A DNA stretch of 64,000 nt from Gracilaria vermiculophylla. Taxonomy: Eukaryota > Rhodophyta > Florideophyceae > Gracilariales > Gracilariaceae. The notes below the pieces were generated by a model that was not told where the DNA came from, searched no databases, and saw only the letters and a program-made list of their open reading frames with translations. The DNA lies in NCBI GenBank assembly GCA_019155205.2, contig JAHNZQ020000049.1:194893-258892 (forward strand), given 5' to 3'. Positions 54,272 through 64,000 of the stretch are shown piece by piece (positions within the stretch are counted from its first letter, which is position 1; every line of letters starts with the position of its first letter). A program made the position numbers and the translations under genes.

Positions 54272-55548
54272 CAGTGCGTTTCAAAATCATATCACGCCTA
54301 AAAAACGCGCCAAAGAAGTACTGTAGTGCGCCTTTTGCAGAACATATACGTAAAAACCGTTATATAATCAGAACTCTACATCATCAACATCCATCGTTAC
54401 GGATCGACGTTCACCTCTTTCGCTCTCCAAACAGCTTGAAATCATACAACTAAATGCTAATAGAAAAATATTCGTCAAAAATAGCAGACTTTTAAAACGT
54501 TATCCAGTCACAACTCCCCGTATCCTAAAAAATCCAGCAACCTGTAGAACAAAAACATTTACAAGGCGTTCACACCTCTCAAGTCCTGCAAATAAACGTG
54601 TTAGAAAACGAAAACTGTGTCAAAGAAGAGTTTTATGCAAAAACATTGCAAAAACCTTAAACCTCAATGTTTCTGAATCAACAATTTTGGCATATAATCA
54701 ATAAAAAAAATGTTCAAGTATGAAGAAATGATTTAAACATTTTTTAGAAGATAACCATAATTAAAAGACAGTATGTTTGTATGCAAACATGGCGTACTTA
54801 ACAAATCAATAGGATACAGTTATTTTTTCTGACGAATAAATATTTAACTTGGATGTCACAAATTGTTATAAATTTTATTGACATGATCTAAGAATAGAAC
54901 GCTTTGAATTCCGGACAAGAAACTCTGGAGACGGTTCTATGATGGTCCGTGCTAGCATATCATAATATATGAAAACATATATTGCATTTATTCACACACA
55001 TATAGACTTTCCATGTTATCAAAAATTTGTCTGTAACTATAGGCTAGATTACAGATATTGTGTACACGTAAGAAGTTTTGTTTTCTAGCGAGATAATTAA
55101 CCGGTATACAAATCTAAAGTAATGACAGATTGGCTACAAGAAGCAATTATTACGGTAATGAATTGGCCAGCACGCTCCCCAGACGTAAACCTCATTAAAA
55201 ATGGATGGGATTTATTATCAAGAACGATTTATGGCCATGGAAGGCAGTTTAGCGCAGTTTTTGATTTGAAAAACTGTTTTAAGATTTGCTGGGACAATTC
55301 TTCTATTTTTACAATTAATGACTACATCACTTTGATGCCCAAACCATGTATTTTCGTTATTCAGCAGAAACGTTATAAAAACTAGTTAATGAGTTGCCAA
55401 AAGACACTTAAACTTAAAAAAGTTGTTATGATTTTCAAACGGTTTTTGGACTTGAATTTATTTTATATCTTGATCTTTTAGTCGTCCAGTACCAAATTCA
55501 CAAGTTTTGTACTTCGAAACTGACGTGTTATGATTTTGAAACAGACTG
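54272..55548 (+). mobile_element. Tc1/mariner element T5 (about 1,277 bp)
   Basis: Left end CAGTGCGTTTCAAAATCATA after TA (54270-54271). Right end, reverse-complemented, CAGTCTGTTTCAAAATCATA. The right TA is displaced by a few bases, so that edge may have changed. Contains a dead transposase. Confidence 0.88.
54399..55385 (+). pseudogene. Tc1 transposase pseudogene of T5
   Basis: The start codon is ACG in place of ATG; the frame then reads DRRSPLSLSKQLEIIQ, as in T1 and T4, and RRVLCKNIAKTLNLNVSEST. The core is badly broken; the C-terminal part (55122-55385) keeps MNWPARSPDVNLIKNGWDLL, in which the catalytic Glu of the N-P-I-E-N motif has become Lys (NLIKN). Not functional. Confidence 0.85.
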
Positions 55549-55759
55549 TGCTATGCACCATCTGTATCGCTGCCCAGAAAATTTGTTTCTGAAAATTAAA
55601 AAATGAGATTTCATTTACAGTTTACTCAAACTCATATCAGAGATCTCTATGAATAGTAGACTTATATCCTACTTAACCATGTCCTTGCTTGAAGTATTAG
55701 CTGGAAAATCCAAGCACGATAAATCGAAATCGTCCAAAAGATCAGCCAGCAATATTAGC

Positions 55760-56116
55760 TGTGGAACACAGGAGAGTTGGAAGAAGTCTGACCAGGCCCA
55801 CGCTCTCGTTAGAGATGGGTCTGGTTGTGTTTAATAGTGTTTCCATAAACTAGAAGTTGCGCGTCCTACCTTGTAGCGTATCTACTTGAACGATCATATC
55901 GCACATGGCTGTGTCGTCGTGCGCTTGAACTATGCGACGCGTGTCTGAAGCGCTTGAAGCACGCGTCGCACTGTTGCAACTTGGCGTGAACCAGGCAATG
56001 GCTTACAAATTGCCATGTTCTCGTGCTTTGTGTTGCAACGAGTGGCGAGGACGCTTCCAGTACGTAGCGCGTCGCGCTTGAACCGCTCACAACTAGAGTC
56101 CACAGCTTATATAACA
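55760..56116. repeat. Solo LTR inside T6 (357 bp)
   Basis: Starts TGTGGAACACAGG and ends TATATAACA. It aligns over its length with the solo LTR at 61457-61815 (GTTGGAAGAAGTCTG, GTCGTGCGCTTGAACTATGCG, CTTGAAGCAC blocks). The flanking five bases do not match, so its target duplication has decayed. The parent element is not present in the window. Confidence 0.78.
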
Positions 56117-56149
56117 AATGAACCTACAAATCAAGGCCGCTAAAGCCTC

Positions 56150-58226
56150 ATTAGGTCTTCCACAAAACTTATAAATAAAGATGGTTTCATTGACATTGAC
56201 GTGATGTAGTGTTTTACATTGACGACTGTAATAGATTTCCACCAATTTCTAATACATTGTATGAGCTCAAAAACTGTCTAAGATTGCCTTCAATGCGCCA
56301 AAACCATCCTAGCCAGCCATTACAAAACTTTTTCGACTGGTTTCAAATCTGGCCATTGCGCCGGCTGCTCTAGAACAGACCCCACTGATTCTGGTAGCGA
56401 ATGTTTGACTAAAACCGCAGTGTGAACTGACACATTATCCTGTCGGAGAATGATATTTTCTCCTGAAAAAAGTAACTAAAACGATGACAAATCATTGTAC
56501 AATATTTTTCATAGTTTTTCGCGTTAATGATTGTTTGAATAAATGAATTGCTAGTGAGACATTCATAGGAAATGCCAACTTAGACTACTATCGACCCTCC
56601 ACCATAATGCTTTCAATAAAGTTCGGAACTTTTTCTACGAAAATCACGCCAATAAGATGTATAACAATGTAGTCCGTTCCGGATAAACTTTATTTCATTA
56701 GCAGAAAAATACTTTCTCACACTATGGGAAAACCGGAGCGGCAACAAACCAAATGGTGTTCATATGGACGCGTAGCTAGAGAGCGCGGGTTGGGCCCATC
56801 CTAGAAGGTGGGAAAAGGAAATCTTAGAGGTTTGTGGTAGCAAAACCACGGGGGGTGCGAGAGAACGAGCGGGCAGGATGCACCTATATTGACAGTGCTA
56901 GAATGCAACGCACGGGCGCTAGTAGATTCGCAGGGTAATGGATACACCGTGACGGTGGACTGTAGAAGCCAAATCGGGGGTAGAGTTGCCAAGAAGTGCT
57001 TCTCTTACCTTTTTGTTACGAAAGTGGCTCGCACGGTGAGTATACGCACTGTGCAGGGCTGTGGTATAATGAGTGTGGTAGTAATACCGTGACTATGTAC
57101 CTATGGTAGTGTGCACCGGACGCACGGCACATCGCCGTTTGGTCTCTCTAGAGTTAGTATTCATGGTTAGGTTTGTTTTTGATTTCCCAGTACGGTACTG
57201 GAGGTGCATTTCGAGTTCATCTTTCAATGGCCACCTGACTTGGCTGCCCACAGCAGCTTGGGGGCCACGCACGGTGCCTATACTCACCGTGCGAGCCATC
57301 CCCGTCACAAAATGTAAAGTCAAGCACCTCTTAGACAACTCTACAACCGCCTTGGTTTCTACAGTCGACTAATATGGCTTGTCAATTACCCGACCATTTT
57401 GCTAGTGTCCGTGCGTTGCACTCTCTCTCTATCAATATAGGAGCATTCTGCACGCCCGCTATCTCGCACACTCAGAGATTGTGCTACCAAGTGTCTCTCA
57501 GGTGTCCTTCGTCCCACCTTCTAGGTTGAGCGAACTCCGAGCTCCCTAATCACGCATCCACACGAACACCCTTTTGGTTTGTAGCCGCTCTGGGTATACC
57601 ACTGGGGCTCTAGAGCCGCCTTGGCCGGCCAAGCCGCATAAACACCGGGAAGTGCACTCAAAATGCACCTCCGGCACCTTACTGTAAAATCAAAAATCAA
57701 TATAGCAATTAACACTACCTTTAGGTAGACCATGCGGCTATTCGCCGAGCTACCGGTGCACACCAACCTTGGTACCTAATCATGGGATTATTACCACACT
57801 CATTGTACCACACAAACTTGTTTCCAATACGCTTTTTCAGCACATCATTCAAACCTGTTTGCTTATTATGGTCTCGGAGAAAGAATGTTGTTTTTCTTAT
57901 TAGACAATTAAATAAAGTGTTGTTGTTTATCTCTTTCCATATAGTCGATTTTCAAACATAGAGATTGAGACTCATTTCGATTTTTTTGAAAAATTCTTTT
58001 CCTTTGCACATCTCTCTTTTTCATCCTCTTTTGTCTGCTGGACGAAGACTCTTAAAGCGTCATAAAGATCATTAAAATCCACAAAGAATCAGTGTGCTTA
58101 GAAAAGTAGAAATTTGGACTCTAAAACGCTTCAGAGTTGGAGCGGTAGCATGGATAGAGATTTTTGAGACGTTTGATTTGATGGTTTGAAGCTTTTCTTG
58201 TTTGGAAAGTAGAAGACCGCGAGGAA
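56150..58226 (-). pseudogene. Tc1 transposase pseudogene of T6, split
   Basis: The N-terminal part (58226-57837) reads RGLLLSKQEKLQTIKS and later a stretch matching the HYKQKRIDWCAGKAYWK region of T1 at DNA level. The insert 56723-57808 interrupts it. The C-terminal part (56720-56150) resumes with EKVFF and an FSDEI-like first-Asp region, GLHCYTSYWRDF, QDNVSVHTAVLVKHSLPE and WPDLKPVEK. Many frame breaks and stops are present. Confidence 0.78.
56723..57808. mobile_element. Inverted-repeat insert of unknown type (1,086 bp) in T6
   Basis: It is flanked by CACAC on both sides (56718-56722 and 57809-57813), and T6 coding resumes on either side. Its left part has three blocks in order, X (about 56735-56880), Y (56881-57065) and Z (57066-57250). 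Its right part holds reverse-complement copies in the order Y (about 57270-57450), X (57508-57600) and Z (57605-57808). Examples: GAGCGGC-ACAAACC and CACCTTCTAGG in X; GCAACGCACGG and GGCTCGCACGGTGAGTATA in Y; GTGTGCACCGG and GGAGGTGCATTT in Z. No transposase or retroelement coding was found. Confidence 0.75.
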
Positions 58227-58354
58227 TTTGTACTGGAAAAAAATGCTGTACATATGTTTTTGAAACGGTAATACATTGACGATGTGCAAAACCTAGCGTA
58301 TAGTATAGTTTTGGTGCAGGGTTTATGGGTAATGGGATTTTGAAACCCACTATA

Positions 58355-60988
58355 TAGTGGCAGGCGTGCCAGAAGCTTTCGTGATCGGCACAGTAGCCAC
58401 GTGGACTGACTGTAAGAAACCCTGAGCTCTTTAGCACATTCAGAAAGGTGCATGAGCTCCTAGGTTCTGCTTGTCTCTTTCCCATAACGTACATTTACGC
58501 AATTTTTCTCTGTTTCTCATGTGCTGAGGTTTTCATAGTCAACCTATAGGCTTATTAGTATCCTTTCTGAATTCATTGACCATTCGTTGCTGACTGGGCG
58601 CTTCTAGTAGACTACAGTCATATATCACGTCACTAGAGTCTATCCAAAGTTGTGATGGCGCCACTAACAAATACCCATATTAACTAGGAGTTCTTTATGA
58701 ATGTTCCCACAGACTGCTCATTACTTTTGCAGCTTCAAAACCATACCCACTTTTATTGCACTTGTTGTGCTGCGAAAGCCAAATAACGCGTGACGCAAAC
58801 ATTTCTCTATGGTAAACGTAGAGCACAGAATTTGCTCAATTACAAAGCTTTTAATGCACCAGATGGAATGATTGTCCACATGGGCGGTCTTTTGCATAAG
58901 GTTAGACATGACTGGAAGTAGTACTTGAGTAGTGTAATTCACTGAATGCTAACAAGTGCTTTAGAATCTAATGGAAGACGGTACTGCATCTATGGCGACT
59001 TCAGGATACAGCAAAAGATGGGGCATGAAATAATCTTTTTAGATAAGAAATATGGGAGTGTTTTGAAAAGCTTCCCACCCTGCATTGTCAGTTTTCCGAA
59101 TCACCGTTGAATGGCATTTCAAGTTTTGAATGATTTATTTTGAATCTGTGGCTTTAAAATGAAGATGGATGTACTACGGAGTATTTGGAGGGAGCTTTAT
59201 TCGATCACAGATACTATTTCGAAATTTCGTTGCAGTACTTCTTTCCTGCAGATCACATATTGCGCTACATCAATATTTCCTTTCATTCATTTAAAGACTT
59301 GGTACGAAACAGTGCGTCATATGCTCGAGAATGCTCGTCAGGAGGAAAAAAATGTCCGCTTCCTGGAAGACAAGTTTAAACACGCCCATGGAGGGTGTAA
59401 AACCAATGTTTCGGTTCCTGATATTCCCCACGCGGCAGAAATCGTGAATATAAAGTGAGAGGGTAACGCTTTGCAAGGCGGGCCCATTTATGCGTAGATT
59501 TGCACTAAAAGACCGATAAGATGCTTTATACATTTTTCCTTGCACAAACCATTCAAGGAGTCAGATGATGCTCAACCGCATTTAGAACCCCGTGTTTTTT
59601 CTTGAAAGAGGATGTTCTAGACGAAAGTGGATTATCTGCAGGAACATTTCCACGAGAATAACTTGCAGTTCAGATAGTTTCTGGATTCTCCGGTTTTTTA
59701 GGAACAATATTCACAGTCTGTAAGAAAACTGACACGATACCCGCATGCTTTATAAAGTGTTTGAAATCCGTGCTGCGCTCGTAGCCGGCAGACTCGAGAT
59801 CAGATTCCAATCGGGCATGGAGTAGGCTAGGCCGAAATACAGATAAGACATGCCCAACGCAAAACTTTTGCATTTTCTTAAGCAATCAGCCACTTTCGCT
59901 ACAGCTTACTAGTGCATGGAAAGACTCAAACAGCTTTTTCATCCTTGGGGGTGCGCGTTTTTTCGTCATGTTCGTAAAATTATCCCGCTTTACGAAGTTC
60001 TCGAGCGTTTCAATAATCACCGACTCTTGTTATTCTTGACGTTTTCAATCTAAATAGCAACGAAGTGCCGAATTATAAAGCGTATCGTAATCATCGACAT
60101 TCGGAATAAAGCCCAGGGCCATGACCGCATCAAAGGACTTGAAACCAACTCAAAACTTGAGATTGAAGTAACGGATTGCTTCCGTCGAGGTAGACCCAGC
60201 AGCGCCGCCTCACAAAGAGCGGGATGTAACGTTACTACTGTATCAATCGTACAGGCGAAAGAAGATGGGATCGACTTAGCATCCGTACAGGAAACGCATG
60301 TATGGTTGATTGACGAGGCATCAAACGACGTGCCTAGACTCGCGATAGCTGACTTGCTGTATGCAGTTAAAACATTTCTTCCCCCTTGAACCGCTCCGGT
60401 GATTGAGAATCGGAATATTTGTGGATTCAATCCGTTGACAAAGCAAACAATAGTCGAAGGGATCTCTGTGATAGATTCAGGTCAAGGCATCTGCCTCGAT
60501 ACTTTTCATTTGATCGAGTCAGTGTTTTTTGTCAAATAACAAGAAGGAAACGACTATCCAAGTCGTAAATGGTACACAAAAGTGGCAATTATGCCATTGT
60601 AAGTACTGTAACCCAAACAGAAGGTAGACGGCTCAGGATTTGAATCCAAGTGATTCTGGCAACCTTTTTATGAGACAAGGAGTATTGAGTCTTGTCAAAG
60701 CGATTTTAAAACCAGAAAGAGCATATCTGACAAATAATTAAATGGTGACTTGCAGTGACTACCAAACTACTTTGTTTTCTCAACAGGTTCCAAGCGCGTT
60801 TTATATTTCCTTTGAGTGCTCATATTGTTCTTTATGTCACTTTCCGACAGCGTTTCAAGACGTACACAGTAAAGTACATTGCATTCATCCAGGTACAGCC
60901 TAGTTCATGAATTTGTGGGAACTCAACGCAATTTATATTTACGTCTCGCACTATCCTGCTGGAGAAACCGTGGCGAAATGGAGTAGAA
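58355..60988. other. No recognisable gene (2.6 kb)
   Basis: Short frames only; the 99-codon plus frame at 59159-59458 and the 126-codon minus frame at 60430-60050 have no recognisable feature. The right part may include gag or protease sequence of the gypsy fragment that follows, but I could not align it. Confidence 0.4.
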
Positions 60989-62720
60989 ATGTCATTCATA
61001 TCCACACATCCTACACCAAACCCCGATGAAACTGAAGACATCTCCGCATCAAAAGATAGACAATTTCGGTCGACCTTTATGCACGAAGTCTCAACAGCAT
61101 TGAAGCGGAACCAGAAACTATCGCTGTCACATAGTTGCACGCGTCATCTGGCGGTCTTCTGCGTACAGTCGTCCGCGTAAAGCCTAAGTCGCAGTTTCCC
61201 GTCTTGAGAAGCGTTACTTTTATGTCCCGGAAAAAAAATCCGATTCAATGCAATGCACCCGATGATTGGCGTCTAAAGTGGTCGAATCCACGCCCGTAGA
61301 TTGCGGAAATTTTTTTCCAATCCTACGTGTTCTAAAGAAGGAAGGTGATGAAGAGAAGTTTCATATGTGACCGTGTATAGACTTCCGTTGCCTCAACACC
61401 TTCTCGCAGACCTCAAGTACCCTCCATCATATCTTCAGGACATTATAGCCTCCACCTGTAACACAGGACAGTTGGAAGAAGTCTGGCCAGGCCCATGCTC
61501 TTCTCCAGGGTGGGTCAGGCAGTGTTTTAGGGTGATTCTTAAAACTACGTTAAGCGTCTTACCTTCTACTTTATCTTCTTGTCCGTTTGTAGCGCACGGC
61601 GCTATGCCGTCGTGCGCTTGAACTATGCGATGTATGCTTGAAGTGCTTGAAGCACACGACACACTGTTGCGAAGTAGCTTGAATCAAGCGTCGTGCTGAC
61701 AAACTGCAATGTTCTTGTGCGTCACGTTACGACATGCATGTACGAGGCTTGCAGTATGAAGCGCGACTCGCTTGAGTCGCTTGAATCGCTTTGGTCTGTG
61801 GCTGGATTCGTTACACCACCTCATCCATATATCAGGGCCAGATACTGTCTTTACGCCATTTGACTTTAGAGACATATAAGTTCGACTCCCATTCTCTATT
61901 ACTGCCCGAAAAGGGATTGCCTTTCGCTAAGGAGGCACAGACTACCGAATGTTTGCGGCACCCATTGGTATCAGAACTATGCCTGCAAGGTTCCGTCAGC
62001 TGATGGAATTCATTTTCGGCAATATCCTGTGCATAGAAGTGTACATTAAGGACGTAGTCATCTTCTCATCCATGAGGCCGGAGCATGTGAAACACATTCG
62101 GAGCGTCATCGACATGCTTATGCACCGGGACATCCCCATCAGAGCCGACAAGTGTTGGTTTGCACAGAAAGAGGTTATGATCTTGGGCTTTTTAGTCATT
62201 GGGGCATGAATAAAGAAATATCCATCGAGACTGAAGGCATCCACAGAGTGGGAGCGTCTCCAATCCGTGGAGCAACTTCTAAGCTTCTTGGGGGCAGCTA
62301 ACTATTACCACTAGTTTATTCTACGTCTTTCGCACATTTTAACACCATTTGATATGGTGCGTAAGGGTCGAGGACATCTCCAGTGTGCACCTGAGATGGA
62401 TGATGCATTTCACAACATCAGAAAAGAAATGTCTGAGGCTACAACTCCGGCCTAGGCGGTTGATAAGAAGTTTTTGGCTGGAAGCGACACGTTTGAGTGC
62501 TGTTTTTGTTCATGGATTATACAAAGGCGGGACTCTTTGAACTTTCGTTTTGTGGCGTTCACATCCTCTTTACTGTTAGAATCCGAACGAAACTGCAAAG
62601 CAACGAAGAAAAGCTTCTTGTCATTATACGGGGGGTGCAAAACTTTTGGTGCTCCTATGAATTGGTAGACAAAAATGGAATAGAACGACACAATTCGCCT
62701 TGGACAGAAGTCACGTAGGC
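60989..62720 (+). mobile_element. Gypsy fragment F, related to gypsy C, with nested solo LTR
   Basis: The linker PTPNPDETEDISASKDRQ and LKRNQKLSLSHSCTRHLAVF aligns with the gypsy C linker. Reverse transcriptase fingers follow at about 61320-61450 (CIDFRCLNT, LADLKYPPSYLQDIIAS), then the solo LTR, then the palm from about 61845 (FDFRDI, APIGIRTMPARFRQLMEF). The catalytic box reads VYIKDVVIFS, YIDD with Asp changed to Lys. RNase H traces (SESERNCKATKKS-like) reach 62690. No LTRs or integrase of its own were found. Confidence 0.8.
61457..61815. repeat. Solo LTR inside gypsy F (359 bp)
   Basis: Starts TGTAACACAGG and ends GATTCGTTACA (six-base inverted ends TGTAAC/GTTACA). CCACC is duplicated exactly at 61452-61456 and 61816-61820. 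The reverse transcriptase reading resumes on the far side. Same family as 55760-56116. Confidence 0.88.
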
Positions 62721-62969
62721 AATACACCTTGTGTACGAGGTAGTTGTTTATTTAGATGCCTCTTTCTTGCAATGAGTCTAGAGTCTACATGCACTTCAGC
62801 AGCGCAATTATTTCATAGATGTAGGAGAGTAAATGAAAGGAAATTCCAGGAGAGGCATGAATACGTAGTGGGAGATGAGAAGAGGAAATACTAATGCAAA
62901 TAATGGGAGAGAAGAGGAAATATTTAGGGTGAAAGGAGAAGCCTGTCTCTCATCTTTCAACCCACCATT

Positions 62970-63230
62970 CATACTCCCCCGAATAAACCAAATTAACCAA
63001 TTGGTTTCTTGGAATCGTTGAAAAGACACTTGCTTAAGTCAACGGAAATGCAACCAGAGTATAGAATGAGCTGGAGACTCTTTTCAAGAGGACTATCTTG
63101 CTTAGTCATAGGATCTGCGAGATTGAACTTACCCGGTTGTAGTACAACCCTCCTCGGAATTGGGCCCTTCTCAGGTGTCTTTTTGGTTTATTTAATTGTG
63201 CACTTCATCGAGGGTTGACGTCCACTACAC
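62970..63230 (-). mobile_element. Copia pol C-terminus and polypurine tract
   Basis: The minus strand reads VVLQPGKFNLADPMTKQDSP, the end of RNase H as in Ty1/copia (N-x-A-D-x-x-T-K motif), then LEKSLQLILYSG. A purine tract (CGGGGGAG) about 62980 follows and could start a 3' LTR to the left (CT-rich on the plus strand). No upstream RNase H was recognised to the right. Confidence 0.55.
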
Positions 63231-64000
63231 GTGGAGGTCGGTACAGCACTGCTGGTACTTTCTATATTTTATTTACTATTTTTGTAGGAAGATTAGTAGT
63301 TTACTGCAACAGTCTACCGTATATAACGGCTTGGCGATTTCGCCTTGACACTCAGTAAACTTCCTCAAGCAGGGTACGACCCCCAACACGGGTTTCTGGC
63401 TCTGAGCGCTACCGCTGCCGCGTGCTACCACACTCCAAGGAGGTGTGGCCACGTCTCGTACGGATCGCTCATCCCCCTGTAACAACAGGAGCTTCACCGC
63501 CGCAGGCGTGTTTCTATAATATCATACCACTGCCGTGTGCTCGCACCAGTATTGGGATATTTTCTCCGTTGTTGCCCCTTTTCTCATACACCGTCGGTCT
63601 CGCGACCGCCGCCCCCTTTTCCCCGCAGGGTTACCTTTGGTCGCTGCCCACTTCCGTGGCCCCGCTCCCCCCTCTTTGGGTTTGTTGTTTTGTTGGTTGT
63701 TGTCATCCCGTGTACGCGCCATCGCTGGTTTGCATTCGAGGGTCGTCGCACAACTCTCGTGGATCCGCCATCCTCTCGGGGACCCACACACACACACTCG
63801 TGGATAGCTAATCTTTCAGCTCTCTACGCCCGTCGTGACGGTTGACCTCGGTCTTACACCCGACTTCGTCGTGTCAGCCTTGAGAGCGCTCTGTTCGCTA
63901 GCTGCCCTCCAAGGAGGAAGATCCTGAACGTCTTCGTGGTTGCATCCGCTCCTTTGCGTTGCACTACACCGGTATCCAGATAATTTTTTCGATTGCTCCA
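63231..64000. other. No recognisable gene (0.8 kb)
   Basis: GC-rich with overlapping open frames on both strands (63422-63845), which is what high GC gives by chance. A short CA run is at about 63785-63795. It may be part of a repeat cut by the window edge. Confidence 0.35.

Larger units (their letters stand above)
55618..58352 (-). mobile_element. Tc1/mariner element T6 with two nested insertions
   Basis: Left end CAGTTTACTCAAACTCATAT after TA (55616-55617); right end, reverse-complemented, TAGTGGGTTTCAAAATCCC with TA at 58353-58354. Subterminal sequence at the right matches T1 (TTTTGCACAT block, then an internal GTTTCAAAAACATATG repeat). Removing the solo LTR (55760-56116) and the inverted-repeat insert (56723-57808) with their target copies leaves about 1,282 bp, the length of T1. 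Confidence 0.85.

Noticed and set aside
63422..63845. Overlapping frames of about 70-130 codons near the right edge
   Set aside because: Several frames on both strands are open at once, which is what GC-rich non-coding sequence gives.
1..64000. CRISPR arrays, bacterial operons, prophage or plasmid features
   Set aside because: No regularly spaced short repeats and no prokaryotic gene organisation; all evidence is eukaryotic.

Overview
This is a nuclear window from a eukaryote with few coding genes. Mobile elements (Tc1/mariner, Ty3/gypsy chromoviruses, Ty1/copia, a TRIM-like miniature retroelement, solo LTRs) occupy much of it, often nested. The plausible host genes are all single-exon. A red alga of the Chondrus type fits this mix of intronless genes, layered retroelements and copia-like priming sites, but nothing here proves the species. 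Three runs of exactly 100 N are assembly gaps, each inside a repeat.

Layout. 0-4.8 kb: a full-length dead Tc1 copy (819-2100), a diverged LTR and a decayed Tc1 end. 4.76-13.5 kb: two gypsy copies of one family in inverted orientation, one a 5' fragment on the plus strand and one nearly complete on the minus strand, the latter interrupted by a 309 bp TRIM-like element with perfect target duplication. 13.5-18.5 kb: copia and gypsy debris and a decayed full-length Tc1. 19.0-24.4 kb: two tandem paralogous genes for a three-pass membrane protein with a cysteine-containing lumenal loop; the second has one in-frame stop. A Tc1 copy lies between them inside an older dispersed repeat, whose second copy (48.3 kb) shows the empty target site. 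25.3-31.0 kb: a gypsy chromovirus with paired 316 bp LTRs, carrying a solo LTR from the 5-13 kb family. 31.3-39.8 kb: a copia element with paired LTRs and target duplication, split by a much younger copia element that has lost its reverse transcriptase core.

42.7-51.9 kb is the most gene-like region. Four genes (127, 121, 123 and 384 residues) encode secreted glycine-rich proteins sharing a signal peptide, an arginine/tyrosine-rich mature N-terminus and a C-terminal module of about 85 residues. In the largest, a long Pro/Thr/Glu and Tyr-Lys-Pro-Tyr repeat stalk sits between them. Each has a TATA-like box upstream, at about 110 bp from the ATG in three. They look like a lineage-specific extracellular matrix or surface family and are the best candidate here for undescribed biology.

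54-58.4 kb: two Tc1 copies side by side; the second contains a solo LTR and a 1.1 kb inverted-repeat insert of unknown type. 61-63.2 kb: a gypsy fragment with a solo LTR that has perfect target duplication, then a copia 3' end. Regions not listed as features show no gene I can support.
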